DNA of 64,000 bases, from contig CAXXWD010000010.1 in assembly GCA_963667595.2 (NCBI GenBank), forward strand, positions 248,001-312,000, given 5' to 3'. The position numbers and the translations under genes were made by a program. Source of the stretch: JAHJQZ01 sp963667595 (GTDB lineage: Bacteria > Pseudomonadota > Alphaproteobacteria > Rhizobiales > Devosiaceae). The number at the start of each line of letters is the position of its first letter. Positions within the stretch are counted from its first letter, which is position 1. Below are positions 34,660 through 43,017 of this stretch, in pieces. The notes beneath the pieces were generated by a model. The model worked only from the letters and a program-made list of their open reading frames with translations, did not search any database and was not told the DNA's origin.

Positions 34660-36137
34660 AGCCCGAGCTTGTCCTTCAAAATCTCGTTGACCGCCTGCGG
34701 GTTGGCCTTGCCCTTACTGGCCTTCATCACCTGACCGACGAACCAGCCGATCAGTGTTGGCTTCTCCTTGGCCTGGGCCACCTTGTCGGGATTGGCGGCG
34801 ATGACCTCATCGACCACTTTCTCGATGGCGCCGGTATCGGTCACCTGCTTCATGCCACGCTTTTCGACGATTTCAGCCGGATCGCCACCTTCGGTCCAGA
34901 CGATGTCGAACAGGTCCTTGGCGATCTTGCCAGAGATATCGCCCTTGGCGATGAGATCGAGTACGGCACCGACCTGATCGGCGGAAACCGGACTGTCGAC
35001 GATGTCCTTGCCGTCTTTGCTGAGACGGCCGAACAGCTCGTTGATCACCCAGTTGGCGGCCAGTTTGCCGTCACGCCCCTTGGCCACGTCTTCGAAGAAA
35101 TCGGCACGGGCCCGTTCGAGAATGAGCACGGAGGCATCATAGGGCGTGATGCCATAATCCTTGACCAGCCGCTCGCGCTTTTCGTCGGGCAGTTCGGGCA
35201 GGTTCCCGGCCAGCTCGGCGACGAACGCGTCGCTAAATTCCATCGGCAACAGGTCCGGATCGGGGAAATAGCGATAATCGTGCGCTTCTTCCTTGGAACG
35301 CATGGAGCGGGTTTCGCCGGCCTTGGCGTCGAACAGACGGGTTTCCTGGCTGATCGTGCCGCCGTCCTCGATCACGTCGATCTGCCGGCGCGCCTCGTAT
35401 TCGATGGCCTGACCGATGAAGCGGATCGAGTTCATGTTCTTGATTTCGCAGCGCGTGCCGAATTCGCCGCCGGGCTTGCGAACCGAGACGTTGATGTCGG
35501 CACGCATGGAACCTTCTTCCATATTGCCGTCGCAGGTGCCGAGGTATCGCAAAATCGTTCTCAGCTTGGCGATATAGGCCTTGGCCTCGTCCGAAGACCG
35601 GATGTCGGGCTTGGAAACGATTTCCATCAGCGCCACGCCGGAACGGTTGAGATCGACGAAACTCATGTTCGGATGCTGGTCGTGGATCGACTTGCCGGCG
35701 TCCTGTTCAAGATGCAGGCGTTCGATGCCGATCTCGACCTCGCCGTCCTCGCCCATGTCGAGCTTGACCACGCCCTCGCCGACGATCGGGTCCTTGAACT
35801 GCGAGATCTGATAGCCCTGCGGCAGGTCGGGATAGAAATAGTTCTTTCTGTCGAAGATCGACCGGTTGTTGATCTTGGCCTTGAGCCCGAGCCCGGTCCT
35901 CACCGCCTGACGCACGCATTCCTCGTTGATCACCGGCAGCATGCCCGGCATGGCCGCGTCGACGAAACTGACATTGGCGTTGGGTGGACAGCCGAATTCG
36001 GTGGGCGAGCCGGAAAACAGCTTCGATTCGGAAAGGACCTGGGCATGGACTTCCATGCCGATGACAATCTCCCAGTCGCCGGTCGCGCCGGCAATGAAGG
36101 ATTTGGGGTTCGGGGTACGGGTGTCAACGATGCTCAT
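34656..36137 (-). CDS. gatB: Asp-tRNA(Asn)/Glu-tRNA(Gln) amidotransferase subunit B
   Basis: GatB is the tRNA-binding kinase-like subunit that activates mischarged Glu-tRNA(Gln) or Asp-tRNA(Asn) for amidation by GatA. The 493-residue protein shows WEIVIGMEVHAQV, the metal-site region (Cys/His/Asp in EFGCPPNANVSFVDAA), LPQGYQISQ and the C-terminal YqeY-like tail (residues 340-493). Length is standard. gatA and gatC are 3.5-8 kb away on the same strand. Confidence 0.96.
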   Translation of the reverse strand: MSIVDTRTPNPKSFIAGATGDWEIVIGMEVHAQVLSESKLFSGSPTEFGCPPNANVSFVDAAMPGMLPVINEECVRQAVRTGLGLKAKINNRSIFDRKNYFYPDLPQGYQISQFKDPIVGEGVVKLDMGEDGEVEIGIERLHLEQDAGKSIHDQHPNMSFVDLNRSGVALMEIVSKPDIRSSDEAKAYIAKLRTILRYLGTCDGNMEEGSMRADINVSVRKPGGEFGTRCEIKNMNSIRFIGQAIEYEARRQIDVIEDGGTISQETRLFDAKAGETRSMRSKEEAHDYRYFPDPDLLPMEFSDAFVAELAGNLPELPDEKRERLVKDYGITPYDASVLILERARADFFEDVAKGRDGKLAANWVINELFGRLSKDGKDIVDSPVSADQVGAVLDLIAKGDISGKIAKDLFDIVWTEGGDPAEIVEKRGMKQVTDTGAIEKVVDEVIAANPDKVAQAKEKPTLIGWFVGQVMKASKGKANPQAVNEILKDKLGL

Positions 36138-36209
36138 GGTGAACTTTTCGAAATGAATGCAAGCCTGTTGTAGCGATGCCCGGCCGTCAGGCCAACAGGA
36201 TTTCGTGTC

Positions 36210-36731
36210 CTATAACGCCGGCGTGTGGCGAAAAACCAGAACCGCCGGGTGATCGCGCGGCGCCTCATCGTCGCGGACGGCGCCCAGACGCCTGGCCACG
36301 CCAATGGAACCGGCATTGTCCGGATCGATGTAGGAAACCAGGGTCTTGATCCCCAGCGTCTGGAAGGCCCAGTCGCGCAGGCGCGCCGCCGCCTCGGTGG
36401 CATAACCATGGCCTTCGTAGCCCTCGTAGAGGAACCAGCCGAGTTCCTTTTCGGCAAAAAGCGGTCCGTGATTGATGCCGACCTGACCGATGCAGGCGCC
36501 GGTTTTCTTGAGATCGATCATCAGTCCCCCATGGCCGAACAAAGGCCACAGGGCGACATCGGAGGTGAAATAGGCCCAGGCGCCCCTGGTGTCGAGCGGT
36601 CCGTTCATATAGACCGCCCGCGGCGAGGCCATGAGATCGGCATAGGCCGCAAAATCCGAGAAAACAGGCGGTCGCAGGGTGAGCCGTCCGGTGTTCAGCA
36701 CCGGGATTTTGAAACTTTGTGGTGCGCGCAT
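36210..36731 (-). CDS. GNAT acetyltransferase (RimJ/RimL type)
   Basis: The 173-residue protein opens with NTGRLTLRPPVFSDF, followed by GCIGQVGINHGP and the acetyl-CoA loop EGYEGHGYATEAAARLRDWAF, as in the RimJ/RimL N-terminal-acetyltransferase-like branch. The substrate is unknown. It starts just after the stop of another GNAT (three-base gap) and follows the aroQ-GNAT pair on the same strand, so the three are probably co-transcribed. Confidence 0.87.
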   Translation of the reverse strand: MRAPQSFKIPVLNTGRLTLRPPVFSDFAAYADLMASPRAVYMNGPLDTRGAWAYFTSDVALWPLFGHGGLMIDLKKTGACIGQVGINHGPLFAEKELGWFLYEGYEGHGYATEAAARLRDWAFQTLGIKTLVSYIDPDNAGSIGVARRLGAVRDDEAPRDHPAVLVFRHTPAL

Positions 36732-36734
36732 GGA

Positions 36735-37247
36735 TTAATCGTCTTTGATCGGCCCGCGATAGGGGGTGAGCCGCTTGGCGAGCCTGACGGACTGCAACGG
36801 TTCCGACCCGCCCTGCCCTTCGGGCCGCATGGCGAGAATGCGATAGCCCTGATGCTGGTAGAACGAAACCGCGCGAACGTGATCGGCCGGCGTGTCGAGA
36901 AAGACGTGATCGTAGCCCATCAGTTCGAGAACTGATTCGGTTCGCCGCAGAAGAGCCGACCCAATCCCGGCATTCTGCATATAGGGGGCAACGAACAGGA
37001 AGGGCACATAAGCCTTTCCCCGCGCCCGCGAACACCAGCCGACGATCTCCTCGTCATGACTCGCCACGATGATGCGCGGCAGGGCCTCTGCAACATAGGC
37101 AACCAGGCGCCGGCGTTCGTTTTCCCTGAGACCCGGCCGTTCTTCGAGCAGCGGCAGGATGCCCGTTTCCCAGGAAAGATAGGCAAGCGCGGCAAGATCG
37201 GAAAGATCGCCCGGCTCGGCCGTTCGAAGCAGCACGCGATCAATCAT
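36735..37247 (-). CDS. GNAT-family N-acetyltransferase
   Basis: The 170-residue protein has the core acetyl-CoA binding motif PYMQNAGIGSALLRRTESVL (Q/RxxGxG/A type), preceded by beta strands with GKAYVPFLFVAP and followed by DHVRAVSFYQHQGY. It belongs to the general GNAT superfamily; the substrate is unknown. Its start overlaps the end of the chorismate mutase gene by 8 bp, suggesting coupling. Confidence 0.86.
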   Translation of the reverse strand: MIDRVLLRTAEPGDLSDLAALAYLSWETGILPLLEERPGLRENERRRLVAYVAEALPRIIVASHDEEIVGWCSRARGKAYVPFLFVAPYMQNAGIGSALLRRTESVLELMGYDHVFLDTPADHVRAVSFYQHQGYRILAMRPEGQGGSEPLQSVRLAKRLTPYRGPIKDD

Positions 37248-37569
37248 CGGATAATCGGCTCCGGTGCTTGCGGGCGGCGATGACGCCCTTTTCGTAATTG
37301 ACGTTCCAGTCGATCAGCGTCCGCCAGATCAGCTCGGCCTGATCGTCGTCGAGATCGAGCGCGATGGCGCGCTCGCGCATGCGTTTGATGACCGCCTCGA
37401 TGCGAACCGGATCATGCGCCTCGTGCGGGTCCGTTTTCAGTTCGGCCATGCGCGTGACGTATTGGTGTCGCTCGGCGAAAAGCGCCACCAGCGCCGTGTC
37501 GATTCGGTCGAGCTCGGCGCGAACCTCTTCCTTGGTGGTGCAATCGGCGGGAGAAACAGGTGTCGTCAC
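37240..37569 (-). CDS. Chorismate mutase (AroQ class)
   Basis: The 109-residue all-helical protein matches monofunctional AroQ-type chorismate mutase (chorismate to prephenate). Helix 1 has RAELDRIDTALVALFAER, followed by conserved Arg and Lys (TRMAELK) and a C-terminal helix with WRTLIDWNVNYEKG. Start is GTG at 37569 with AAGGA ten nt upstream. Together with the two downstream GNAT genes it forms a small operon. It faces away from a structured intergenic region. Confidence 0.9.
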   Translation of the reverse strand: MTTPVSPADCTTKEEVRAELDRIDTALVALFAERHQYVTRMAELKTDPHEAHDPVRIEAVIKRMRERAIALDLDDDQAELIWRTLIDWNVNYEKGVIAARKHRSRLSDD

Positions 37570-37979
37570 GTGCGTGGGGTCCTTGCTTTGGGAAAAACGA
37601 ATTCAGGGGGCTAGCTTCGCATTGCGCCGGGGGCTTGATCAATGCCCAGGGTGACGCTCTTGCGTGTCGTTTTTGCCACGCCCCGACATTGTCTTTCCCC
37701 GATCCTCCTTTTCGCATCTTGCGAAGCGCGTCCGAAACGACCAAATTCCGCTTTATACGGAGATTTTATGTTCCACACACTGGAAACCCGCTAGAGCCGG
37801 TTCCTGACTTGGGTGATCGGGCGTTTGTCGCCTGAAGCCCGCATGTCCACGACACAAAGGCGAATGACCGCCTTTGACGACATGCCTTTTTGGAACCGGC
37901 ACATCGTTGAGCCGGCTGCCGCTTTGAAGCGGTGGCCCGTTGGCGCTTGCGCGCCGCTTTCGAAACGGGTTTTCCAACG
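37570..37979. other. Structured intergenic region with a chain of hairpins, possible RNA or repeat
   Basis: No credible gene fills this 410-bp gap. Positions 37818-37969 fold into consecutive inverted repeats: 37818-37822/37837-37841; a nested hairpin with CATGTC/GACATG outside (37842-37847/37879-37884) and a perfect 7-bp AAAGGCG/CGCCTTT stem inside (37856-37862/37869-37875); CCGGC/GCCGG (37896-37900/37911-37915); CCGCTT/AAGCGG (37919-37924/37927-37932); and CCCGTT/AACGGG (37936-37941/37964-37969) enclosing GGCGC/GCGCC (37942-37946/37951-37955). The last is followed by GTTTTCC. Several minus-strand frames stay open, as expected of palindromic sequence. A structured RNA, a composite repeat or the yjhX leader are all possible. 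Confidence 0.5.
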
Positions 37980-38237
37980 ATGGATATCTCCAGGGCAGAA
38001 CAGCGTATTCTGCACACGCTCGCACAAGGCGGTCGGATTCAGGTCCTCAAGAACGAAAAAGGCCGCATCATCGACATCGAATGCTTCAATCGCGATGGCT
38101 GGCGGTTGAACGAGTGTCCCATGTGGCTGTTCCAGAAACTGAGACGCCGCAAGGCGATTCGGTCTCAGGCTTCACGCCCCTATGAAATCACCCGGCGTGG
38201 GCTGGAACTGGTCCGGGCCGAGTTCGATAACCGGTGA
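37980..38237 (+). CDS. yjhX: YjhX-family (UPF0386) putative toxin
   Basis: The 85-residue protein MDISRAEQRILHTLAQGGRI...RGLELVRAEFDNR matches YjhX in length and in nearly every conserved position (EQR.LH.LA.GGRI, RGLELVRAEFDNR). In E. coli YjhX is reported as the toxin of a YjhX-YjhQ pair in which YjhQ is a GNAT-like protein. Here no GNAT is adjacent, but two GNAT genes lie about 0.7-1.8 kb away on the other strand. A hairpin with a short T-run follows. Toxicity is family-level inference only. Confidence 0.85.
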   Translation: MDISRAEQRILHTLAQGGRIQVLKNEKGRIIDIECFNRDGWRLNECPMWLFQKLRRRKAIRSQASRPYEITRRGLELVRAEFDNR

Positions 38238-38273
38238 TCGGTCTATCGCCGGTCCTTGCCAGAGGCGAAACAG

Positions 38274-38321
38274 CGAAGCACTTCATTTGACATCTTTCGC
38301 CATATGGAGTGCTTCGTTTTG
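38274..38321 (+). terminator. Hairpin terminator after yjhX
   Basis: 13-bp arms (38274-38286 and 38304-38316) with one mismatch and a 17-nt loop, followed by TTTT. It lies between the yjhX stop and the convergent 38349 gene, so it may serve both. Confidence 0.55.
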
Positions 38322-38348
38322 CGTACATAATGAAAAGAACGCCCGCAC

Positions 38349-38663
38349 TCACCCCTGCGGCTTGCTCAGCGCCTCGACCATATAGGCCCATTCCTCGGCG
38401 ACGCTGGGTTTGGCCCGGCGGGTGCCGGCCTGGCGGTACCAGTAATCGGCGTTGCCGAAATCCGCCTCGATCCAGTGGGCGAGTGCATGCACCCAGTCGA
38501 AGGCCATGACGCCTTCCATCGACATGCAGATAGCATGGGCCTGATCCCATTCCGGCCCGATTCTGAACCCGCCCTTTTTCAGCCACCACAGCGCCTGCAG
38601 CGGCTTGGTCATGTCACGGGGCGGTTCGGGCTGGTCAAGTGAGGAATCGATCAGATCGAGCAT
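38349..38663 (-). CDS. Conserved hypothetical protein (104 aa)
   Basis: No family recognised by name. The protein is soluble and tryptophan-rich (LQALWWLKKGGFRIGPEWD, WVHALAHWIEADFGNADYWYR), helical, with no signal or membrane segment. Short proteins of this kind seem conserved in rhizobial genomes, but that is memory. It is convergent with yjhX. The 282 bp upstream, to marC, hold nothing I can support; an AGGAGG near 38783 is followed only by a weak ORF. Confidence 0.65.
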   Translation of the reverse strand: MLDLIDSSLDQPEPPRDMTKPLQALWWLKKGGFRIGPEWDQAHAICMSMEGVMAFDWVHALAHWIEADFGNADYWYRQAGTRRAKPSVAEEWAYMVEALSKPQG

Positions 38664-38945
38664 GCGTCGTGTCTTCTTTCTTTTTTTTCCAAGCTTAGTG
38701 TAAATCCCGTTTCAGGGGAAACGACTTGTCGGCGAGGATCGTGCAGGCACCAATGGCTTGCAAAACAAAGGCGAAATGACATCAGGAGGTGTGTGTACCG
38801 GAATGGGATCGCTCCCATCTGGTGGACGGAAAAGCAAATTTCAAGCCTGCCCATCCCTTGCCTTTTTCGACCTCGATAGTGTCGCGTCAAGGGCGTTTGT
38901 CATTCGCATCTTCGTGCGCCCATCTCTTTTCATCGTGAGCCACAA

Positions 38946-39590
38946 ATGGATTTGACGCAGCTTTTGCGAGACTTCGTAACCCTGTGGGTTGTCGTCGACC
39001 CTATCGGCACCATTCCCGTCTTTCTCGCCGCAACATCCGGCCAGACTCTGCGGACGCGAAGGCGGATTGCGATCCGCGCCACCTTGTTTGCCGCGATTAT
39101 CCTGGCCTTCTTTCTCATCTGCGGCCAGTTCCTGCTCGAAGCGATGGGCATTTCGCTTGTTTCGTTCCGCATCTCGGGCGGAATCGTGTTGTTCCTGTTC
39201 GCCCTGACCATGATCTTCGGCACGCCCAAGCCCGTTTCGGATCTTGAAGACATGAAAAAGAATCACGCCCAGAGCGCGGTCTTTCCCATCGCCATCCCGT
39301 CGCTCGCCAGTCCGGGCGCCATGCTGGCGATCGTTTTGATGACCGACAACCACCGGTTCGCCCTGACCGAACAGGCGATCACGGCCGGCCTGTTGCTGGT
39401 GGTATTGCTGATCGCCATGGCCCTGATGTTCGCCGCAACCGGCATTCACAAGCTGATCGGAGTCGCCGGAGAAAACATCATCTCGCGAGTGATGGGCGTC
39501 ATCCTCGCCGCCGTCGCCGTCGATGCCGTTCTCAACGGCTTTGCACTGCTCGGCTGGGTCGACGGCACGCAATTCGCCATCGCGCCCTGA
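38946..39590 (+). CDS. MarC-family (UPF0056) inner-membrane protein
   Basis: The 214-residue protein has six membrane segments with the MarC signature near the start (LWVVVDPIGTIPVFLA), a helix-breaking FRISGGIVLFLFALTMIFG segment, and a short cytoplasmic loop (KPVSDLEDMKKNHAQSAVFPIAIP) before the second triple. The name dates from the E. coli mar locus, but no transport activity or resistance role is established for the family. It is a single gene, convergent with gatA. Confidence 0.88.
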   Translation: MDLTQLLRDFVTLWVVVDPIGTIPVFLAATSGQTLRTRRRIAIRATLFAAIILAFFLICGQFLLEAMGISLVSFRISGGIVLFLFALTMIFGTPKPVSDLEDMKKNHAQSAVFPIAIPSLASPGAMLAIVLMTDNHRFALTEQAITAGLLLVVLLIAMALMFAATGIHKLIGVAGENIISRVMGVILAAVAVDAVLNGFALLGWVDGTQFAIAP

Positions 39591-39654
39591 CGAAGATAGC
39601 CGCCATCAAGGACGGCGGCTTTCAATTCGCTTTTCTTCGTTGCGATACCGGTGG

Positions 39655-41163
39655 CTACCACCACTTTTCCGGCACGAAACTACCGCCATTGTTGCGCTCG
39701 ATGACGCGGGCGGCGGCGAACAGGGTTTCCTCGTCGAAGGGACGGCCGATGAGTTGCAAGCCGAGCGGCAGGCCCGCGCCGTTCTTGCCGCCGGGAACGA
39801 CAAGACCCGGCAGACCGGCCATGTTGACCGTCACGGTGAAGACGTCGTTGAGATACATCTTGACCGGATCGGAGTTCATTTCCTCGTCGCCGATCTTGAA
39901 GGCGGCCGAGGGCGTCGCCGGCGTCAGCACGGCGTCGATCCCGTCGTTGAAGGCGGTCTCGAAATCCTTTTTGATGAGGGTTCTGACCTTCTGCGCCTTG
40001 ACGTAATAGGCATCGTAATAACCGGCGGAAAGCACATAGGTGCCGATCATGACGCGGCGCTTGACCTCGCGGCCGAAGCCTTCGGCGCGGGTCAATTCGT
40101 AAAGATCGGTAATGTCTTTCCCGGATTTCCTCAACCCGTACTTCACCCCGTCATAGCGGGCGAGGTTGGACGAGGCCTCGGCCGGCGCCACGATATAATA
40201 GGCCGGCAGGGCGTATTTGGTGTGCGGCAGCGAGATGTCCCTGGTCGTTGCGCCTTCGGCCTTGAGCCAGCTAAGGCCATCTTCCCAGAGCTTTTCGATC
40301 TCGGCCGGCATGCCATCGGCGCGGTATTCGCGCGGCACGCCGATGGTCAGCCCCTTGACGCCGCGTTCGACCGCGGCGGCGAAATCGGGGACCGCCATAT
40401 CGACCGAGGTCGAATCCTTGGGATCGAACCCGGCCATGGAGGTCAGCATGATGGCGGCGTCTTCCACCGACCGGGCGATGACGCCGGCCTGATCGAGCGA
40501 AGAGGCGAAGGCGACGATGCCCCAGCGCGAGCAGCGGCCATAGGTTGGCTTGATGCCGACCGTGCCGGTCAAGGCAGCTGGCTGGCGGATCGAGCCGCCG
40601 GTATCGGTGGCCGTGGCGGCGGCGCATAGATGCGCGCTGACAGCGGCCGAAGAGCCGCCCGAGGAGCCACCGGGCACCAGGTTCTCATCGGAGCCCTTGG
40701 CGCGCCACGGGTTCATCACCGGCCCGTAATAGGAGGTCTCGTTGGACGAGCCCATGGCGAACTCGTCCATGTTGAGCTTGCCGAGCATGACCCCGCCGTC
40801 GCGCCAGAGATGGGAGGTGACGGTGGATTCGTATTCCGGCTTGAACCCGTCGAGAATGTGGCTGCAGGCCTGGGTGTGCACGCCCTTGGTCGCGTAAAGG
40901 TCCTTGATGCCGAGCGGCACGCCTTCGAGCGGCCCGCCCGTGCCTGCCTTGAGCTTTTCATCGCTGGCTCCGGCCATGGCGCGCGCCTGATTGGCAGTCA
41001 CGGCCACATAGGCGTTGAGTTTGGGATTGGCCGCCTCGATGGCCGACAGATAGGCATCGGTCACCTCGGTCGCACTGAAAGCGCGCGTTTTGAGGCCATC
41101 ACGAAGTTCGGCAAGGCTTTTGGAGGTGAGATCGGTCAACGGGGAGCTCTTTAAGGTCTTCAC
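39655..41163 (-). CDS. gatA: Asp-tRNA(Asn)/Glu-tRNA(Gln) amidotransferase subunit A
   Basis: GatA is the glutaminase/amidase subunit that makes ammonia for tRNA amidation. The Ser-cisSer-Lys amidase triad is visible: Lys in GIKDLYATKG, and the Ser pair in GGSSGGSSAAVSA. Length of up to 502 residues fits. The frame opens with a GTG at 41163 that overlaps the previous stop (GTGA). A TTG at 41139 would give the more typical MTDLTSKSLAELRDGL start, so the first eight residues are uncertain. It follows gatC, a GNAT gene and a secreted-protein gene on the same strand. Confidence 0.96.
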   Translation of the reverse strand: MKTLKSSPLTDLTSKSLAELRDGLKTRAFSATEVTDAYLSAIEAANPKLNAYVAVTANQARAMAGASDEKLKAGTGGPLEGVPLGIKDLYATKGVHTQACSHILDGFKPEYESTVTSHLWRDGGVMLGKLNMDEFAMGSSNETSYYGPVMNPWRAKGSDENLVPGGSSGGSSAAVSAHLCAAATATDTGGSIRQPAALTGTVGIKPTYGRCSRWGIVAFASSLDQAGVIARSVEDAAIMLTSMAGFDPKDSTSVDMAVPDFAAAVERGVKGLTIGVPREYRADGMPAEIEKLWEDGLSWLKAEGATTRDISLPHTKYALPAYYIVAPAEASSNLARYDGVKYGLRKSGKDITDLYELTRAEGFGREVKRRVMIGTYVLSAGYYDAYYVKAQKVRTLIKKDFETAFNDGIDAVLTPATPSAAFKIGDEEMNSDPVKMYLNDVFTVTVNMAGLPGLVVPGGKNGAGLPLGLQLIGRPFDEETLFAAARVIERNNGGSFVPEKWW

Positions 41164-41564
41164 AACAAAAATAGGTCTGGGATCCCCAAAACGCCTTCGA
41201 CGCCATAACCGGCATCTTCCTGCATCTGGTGGAGTGAGACCGCGATGATGGAGTTTTCGTCGAATTCGCTCAACGAAATCAAGTCTGGAAACGGCTCTCC
41301 GGGATATTCGCAGAAGGAGGTGACCACCAGCGCGGTGCCCTCGCCTGCGGATTTGACGTCCAGAAAGTCTCGATGGAACTCGTTGGCGGTGATTCCGTCG
41401 CCAAGCGTCAGCGCCAGAAAATCGTGTTCGAACAGGGCCTGCCTGCCTTCATCGGCAAACCAGCGACATGCGGCTGGCTGGGAAACGAACACGCCGTCGA
41501 ACGGGCCGGCAAGCGCCGGGCCTATGGCAAGAAGAACGAGGCTCAGGGCTAAAATGCCGCGCAT
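41160..41564 (-). CDS. Small secreted hypothetical protein between gatC and gatA
   Basis: No family recognised. The 134-residue protein has a clear signal peptide (about 1-19, ending LAGPFDG) and two Cys in the mature part (AACRWF, SFCEYPG) that could form a disulfide. The ATG at 41564 follows GAGG by about 3 nt; longer upstream frames are not needed. Its stop overlaps the gatA frame. A secreted protein inside a gat operon suggests transcriptional hitch-hiking rather than a shared pathway. Confidence 0.65.
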   Translation of the reverse strand: MRGILALSLVLLAIGPALAGPFDGVFVSQPAACRWFADEGRQALFEHDFLALTLGDGITANEFHRDFLDVKSAGEGTALVVTSFCEYPGEPFPDLISLSEFDENSIIAVSLHQMQEDAGYGVEGVLGIPDLFLL

Positions 41565-41577
41565 CACCTCATTCTCC

Positions 41578-42045
41578 TCACCCAAGCTCGATGGCGAAAA
41601 AGGCACTGTGTGCGCTCGACGGATAGTCGAGGAAGGCCGAAGACGGCGAAAACCCGTTACGCTGGTAAAGCGCCCAGGCTTCGGGCATGACCTGTTTGGT
41701 GCCGGTTTCCAGCTTCAACTGGGCAATGCCTTTGGCACGCGCTTCGGCGATGATCCGCTGCACGATGGCGGACCCGACGCCCCGCCCCCGCGCTTCCGGA
41801 ACGGTGAACATGCGTTTGACCTCGGCCAAATGCGGCGAATGGAACTTGAGAGCCCCCATGCCGACCGCCCGTCCCGTTTCGTCGCGCGCCACGAAAAGCG
41901 ATGTCGCGCTTTCGGCCATTTCCTCGACCGTCATCTGAAACTGGAATTCGGGCGGCGACAGCGGATTGAGATGGGCGTTGAGGGCCGTTACCAGCCGGAG
42001 AACATCGTCCTGCAGCGGCGTTTCGACGGCAATGGAAATACCCAT
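41578..42045 (-). CDS. GNAT-family N-acetyltransferase
   Basis: The 155-residue protein has VGMGALKFHSPHLAEVKRMF and the acetyl-CoA loop EARGRGVGSAIVQRIIAEA, followed by GIAQLKLETGTKQ and a C-terminal WALYQRNGF. It fits the PhnO/YjgM-like GNAT branch. Its start codon immediately follows the gatC stop (TAA then ATG), so it is translated from the gat transcript. Substrate unknown. Confidence 0.87.
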   Translation of the reverse strand: MGISIAVETPLQDDVLRLVTALNAHLNPLSPPEFQFQMTVEEMAESATSLFVARDETGRAVGMGALKFHSPHLAEVKRMFTVPEARGRGVGSAIVQRIIAEARAKGIAQLKLETGTKQVMPEAWALYQRNGFSPSSAFLDYPSSAHSAFFAIELG

Positions 42046-42333
42046 TTACTCCACGACCTTCGGCACCATGAAAAAATTGTCTTCGCTCAGGGGTGCGTTG
42101 ACGACGATCTTGTCGGCATACCCGCCATCTGTGACCTTGTCCTCGCGCATGCGCAAGGCCATCGGGGTAACCGATGTCATGGGCTGAACACCGGAAACGT
42201 CCACTTCGTCGAGCTGTTCGACAAACCCGAGAATGGCGTTCAGTTCGCCTTGATAGGCCGTGAGTTCCTCGTCGGTCACGCGGATGCGGGCGAGACGGGC
42301 AATGCGTTTGACGGTATCGGTATCGACCGGCAT
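42046..42333 (-). CDS. gatC: Asp-tRNA(Asn)/Glu-tRNA(Gln) amidotransferase subunit C
   Basis: The 95-residue GatC is the small clamp that stabilises GatA on GatB. It has the characteristic N-terminal helix (TVKRIARLARIRVTDEEL), a middle helix with ILGFVEQLDEVDVSGVQP and the extended C-terminal part (MREDKVTDGG...NFFMVPKVVE). Length and motifs are fully standard. ATG at 42333 gives the usual start. It is the first gene of the gatC-GNAT-secreted-gatA run. Confidence 0.95.
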   Translation of the reverse strand: MPVDTDTVKRIARLARIRVTDEELTAYQGELNAILGFVEQLDEVDVSGVQPMTSVTPMALRMREDKVTDGGYADKIVVNAPLSEDNFFMVPKVVE

Positions 42334-42421
42334 GGCGGGGAACTCCTGAAGGCGGGAACTGCAGCTGGCATGGTGTAGCAAGCCGGGCCCGTTCTCGGCA
42401 ACACTTTCGGGCGCCTGTGGC

Positions 42422-42949
42422 TCAAGAGATTTCAAGCGCCAGCGCCGGTTCCATGATCTGCAAGGGCGTGCCGGCGCCCGAGGCCGCAAGCGCCGCCAGT
42501 TTTTCGCGGTCGAAGTTCGCCGTGGCGATGGCGACAAGTTTCGGGCGCGCAACGTCGCAAAGCCTGGCGACCGCATCTGGCATGTCGGCGAAATCGCCGA
42601 ACAACACCACGCTCGCGCCATCGGCAAACCGCCCCCATTGTGCGCCTTGGGAACACAGAATCAGCGGCCCCTCACCCGGCGCGTCGACGAACAATCCGGT
42701 CTCGGCGAAACGGAAAAGCGTGACAGGCACCGGCACCGTATCGTTCATGAGGCTCGGCGGCCGGCGTCTCGACCAATCGGTTGCGGAAAAATCGGCCAGA
42801 TCGTTTGTTGCGAGGGCGATGACGCTATCGGCGCCCGAAACCAGTTCGGCCGGTGCGATTCCAGCCGGGGCATCGTCGGGGTCGGTGACGATGATCTTGC
42901 CGCCAAGGTGAAGGCGGAAACATGTCTTTGTGAACCAGGTGATCTTCAT
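42422..42949 (-). CDS. Degenerate metallo-beta-lactamase-fold protein
   Basis: The 175-residue protein opens MKITWFTKTCFRLHLGGKI, followed by IVTDP, a start typical of UlaG-like metallo-beta-lactamase-fold hydrolases. The metal-binding HxHxDH motif is absent, and no other His cluster replaces it, so the usual zinc-dependent chemistry should be lost. The ATG at 42949 is preferred; the frame is open for another 26 codons. It is divergent from ruvX and upstream of gatC. A structural or regulatory role is possible. Confidence 0.6.
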   Translation of the reverse strand: MKITWFTKTCFRLHLGGKIIVTDPDDAPAGIAPAELVSGADSVIALATNDLADFSATDWSRRRPPSLMNDTVPVPVTLFRFAETGLFVDAPGEGPLILCSQGAQWGRFADGASVVLFGDFADMPDAVARLCDVARPKLVAIATANFDREKLAALAASGAGTPLQIMEPALALEIS

Positions 42950-43017
42950 GGGGCAAGAGACGGAGCAAATACAAAAAGAGATTGATCGTAAGGTGCAATA
43001 GGCGGCAAACAACACAT

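Noticed and set aside
37753..38027. Three overlapping minus-strand ORFs
   Set aside because: All three frames are open over the hairpin chain and none has a ribosome-binding site or domain; explained by palindromic sequence.
38651..38955. ORFs in both directions upstream of marC
   Set aside because: No family, poor codon use and no conserved start; one AGGAGG is present but its frame is weak.
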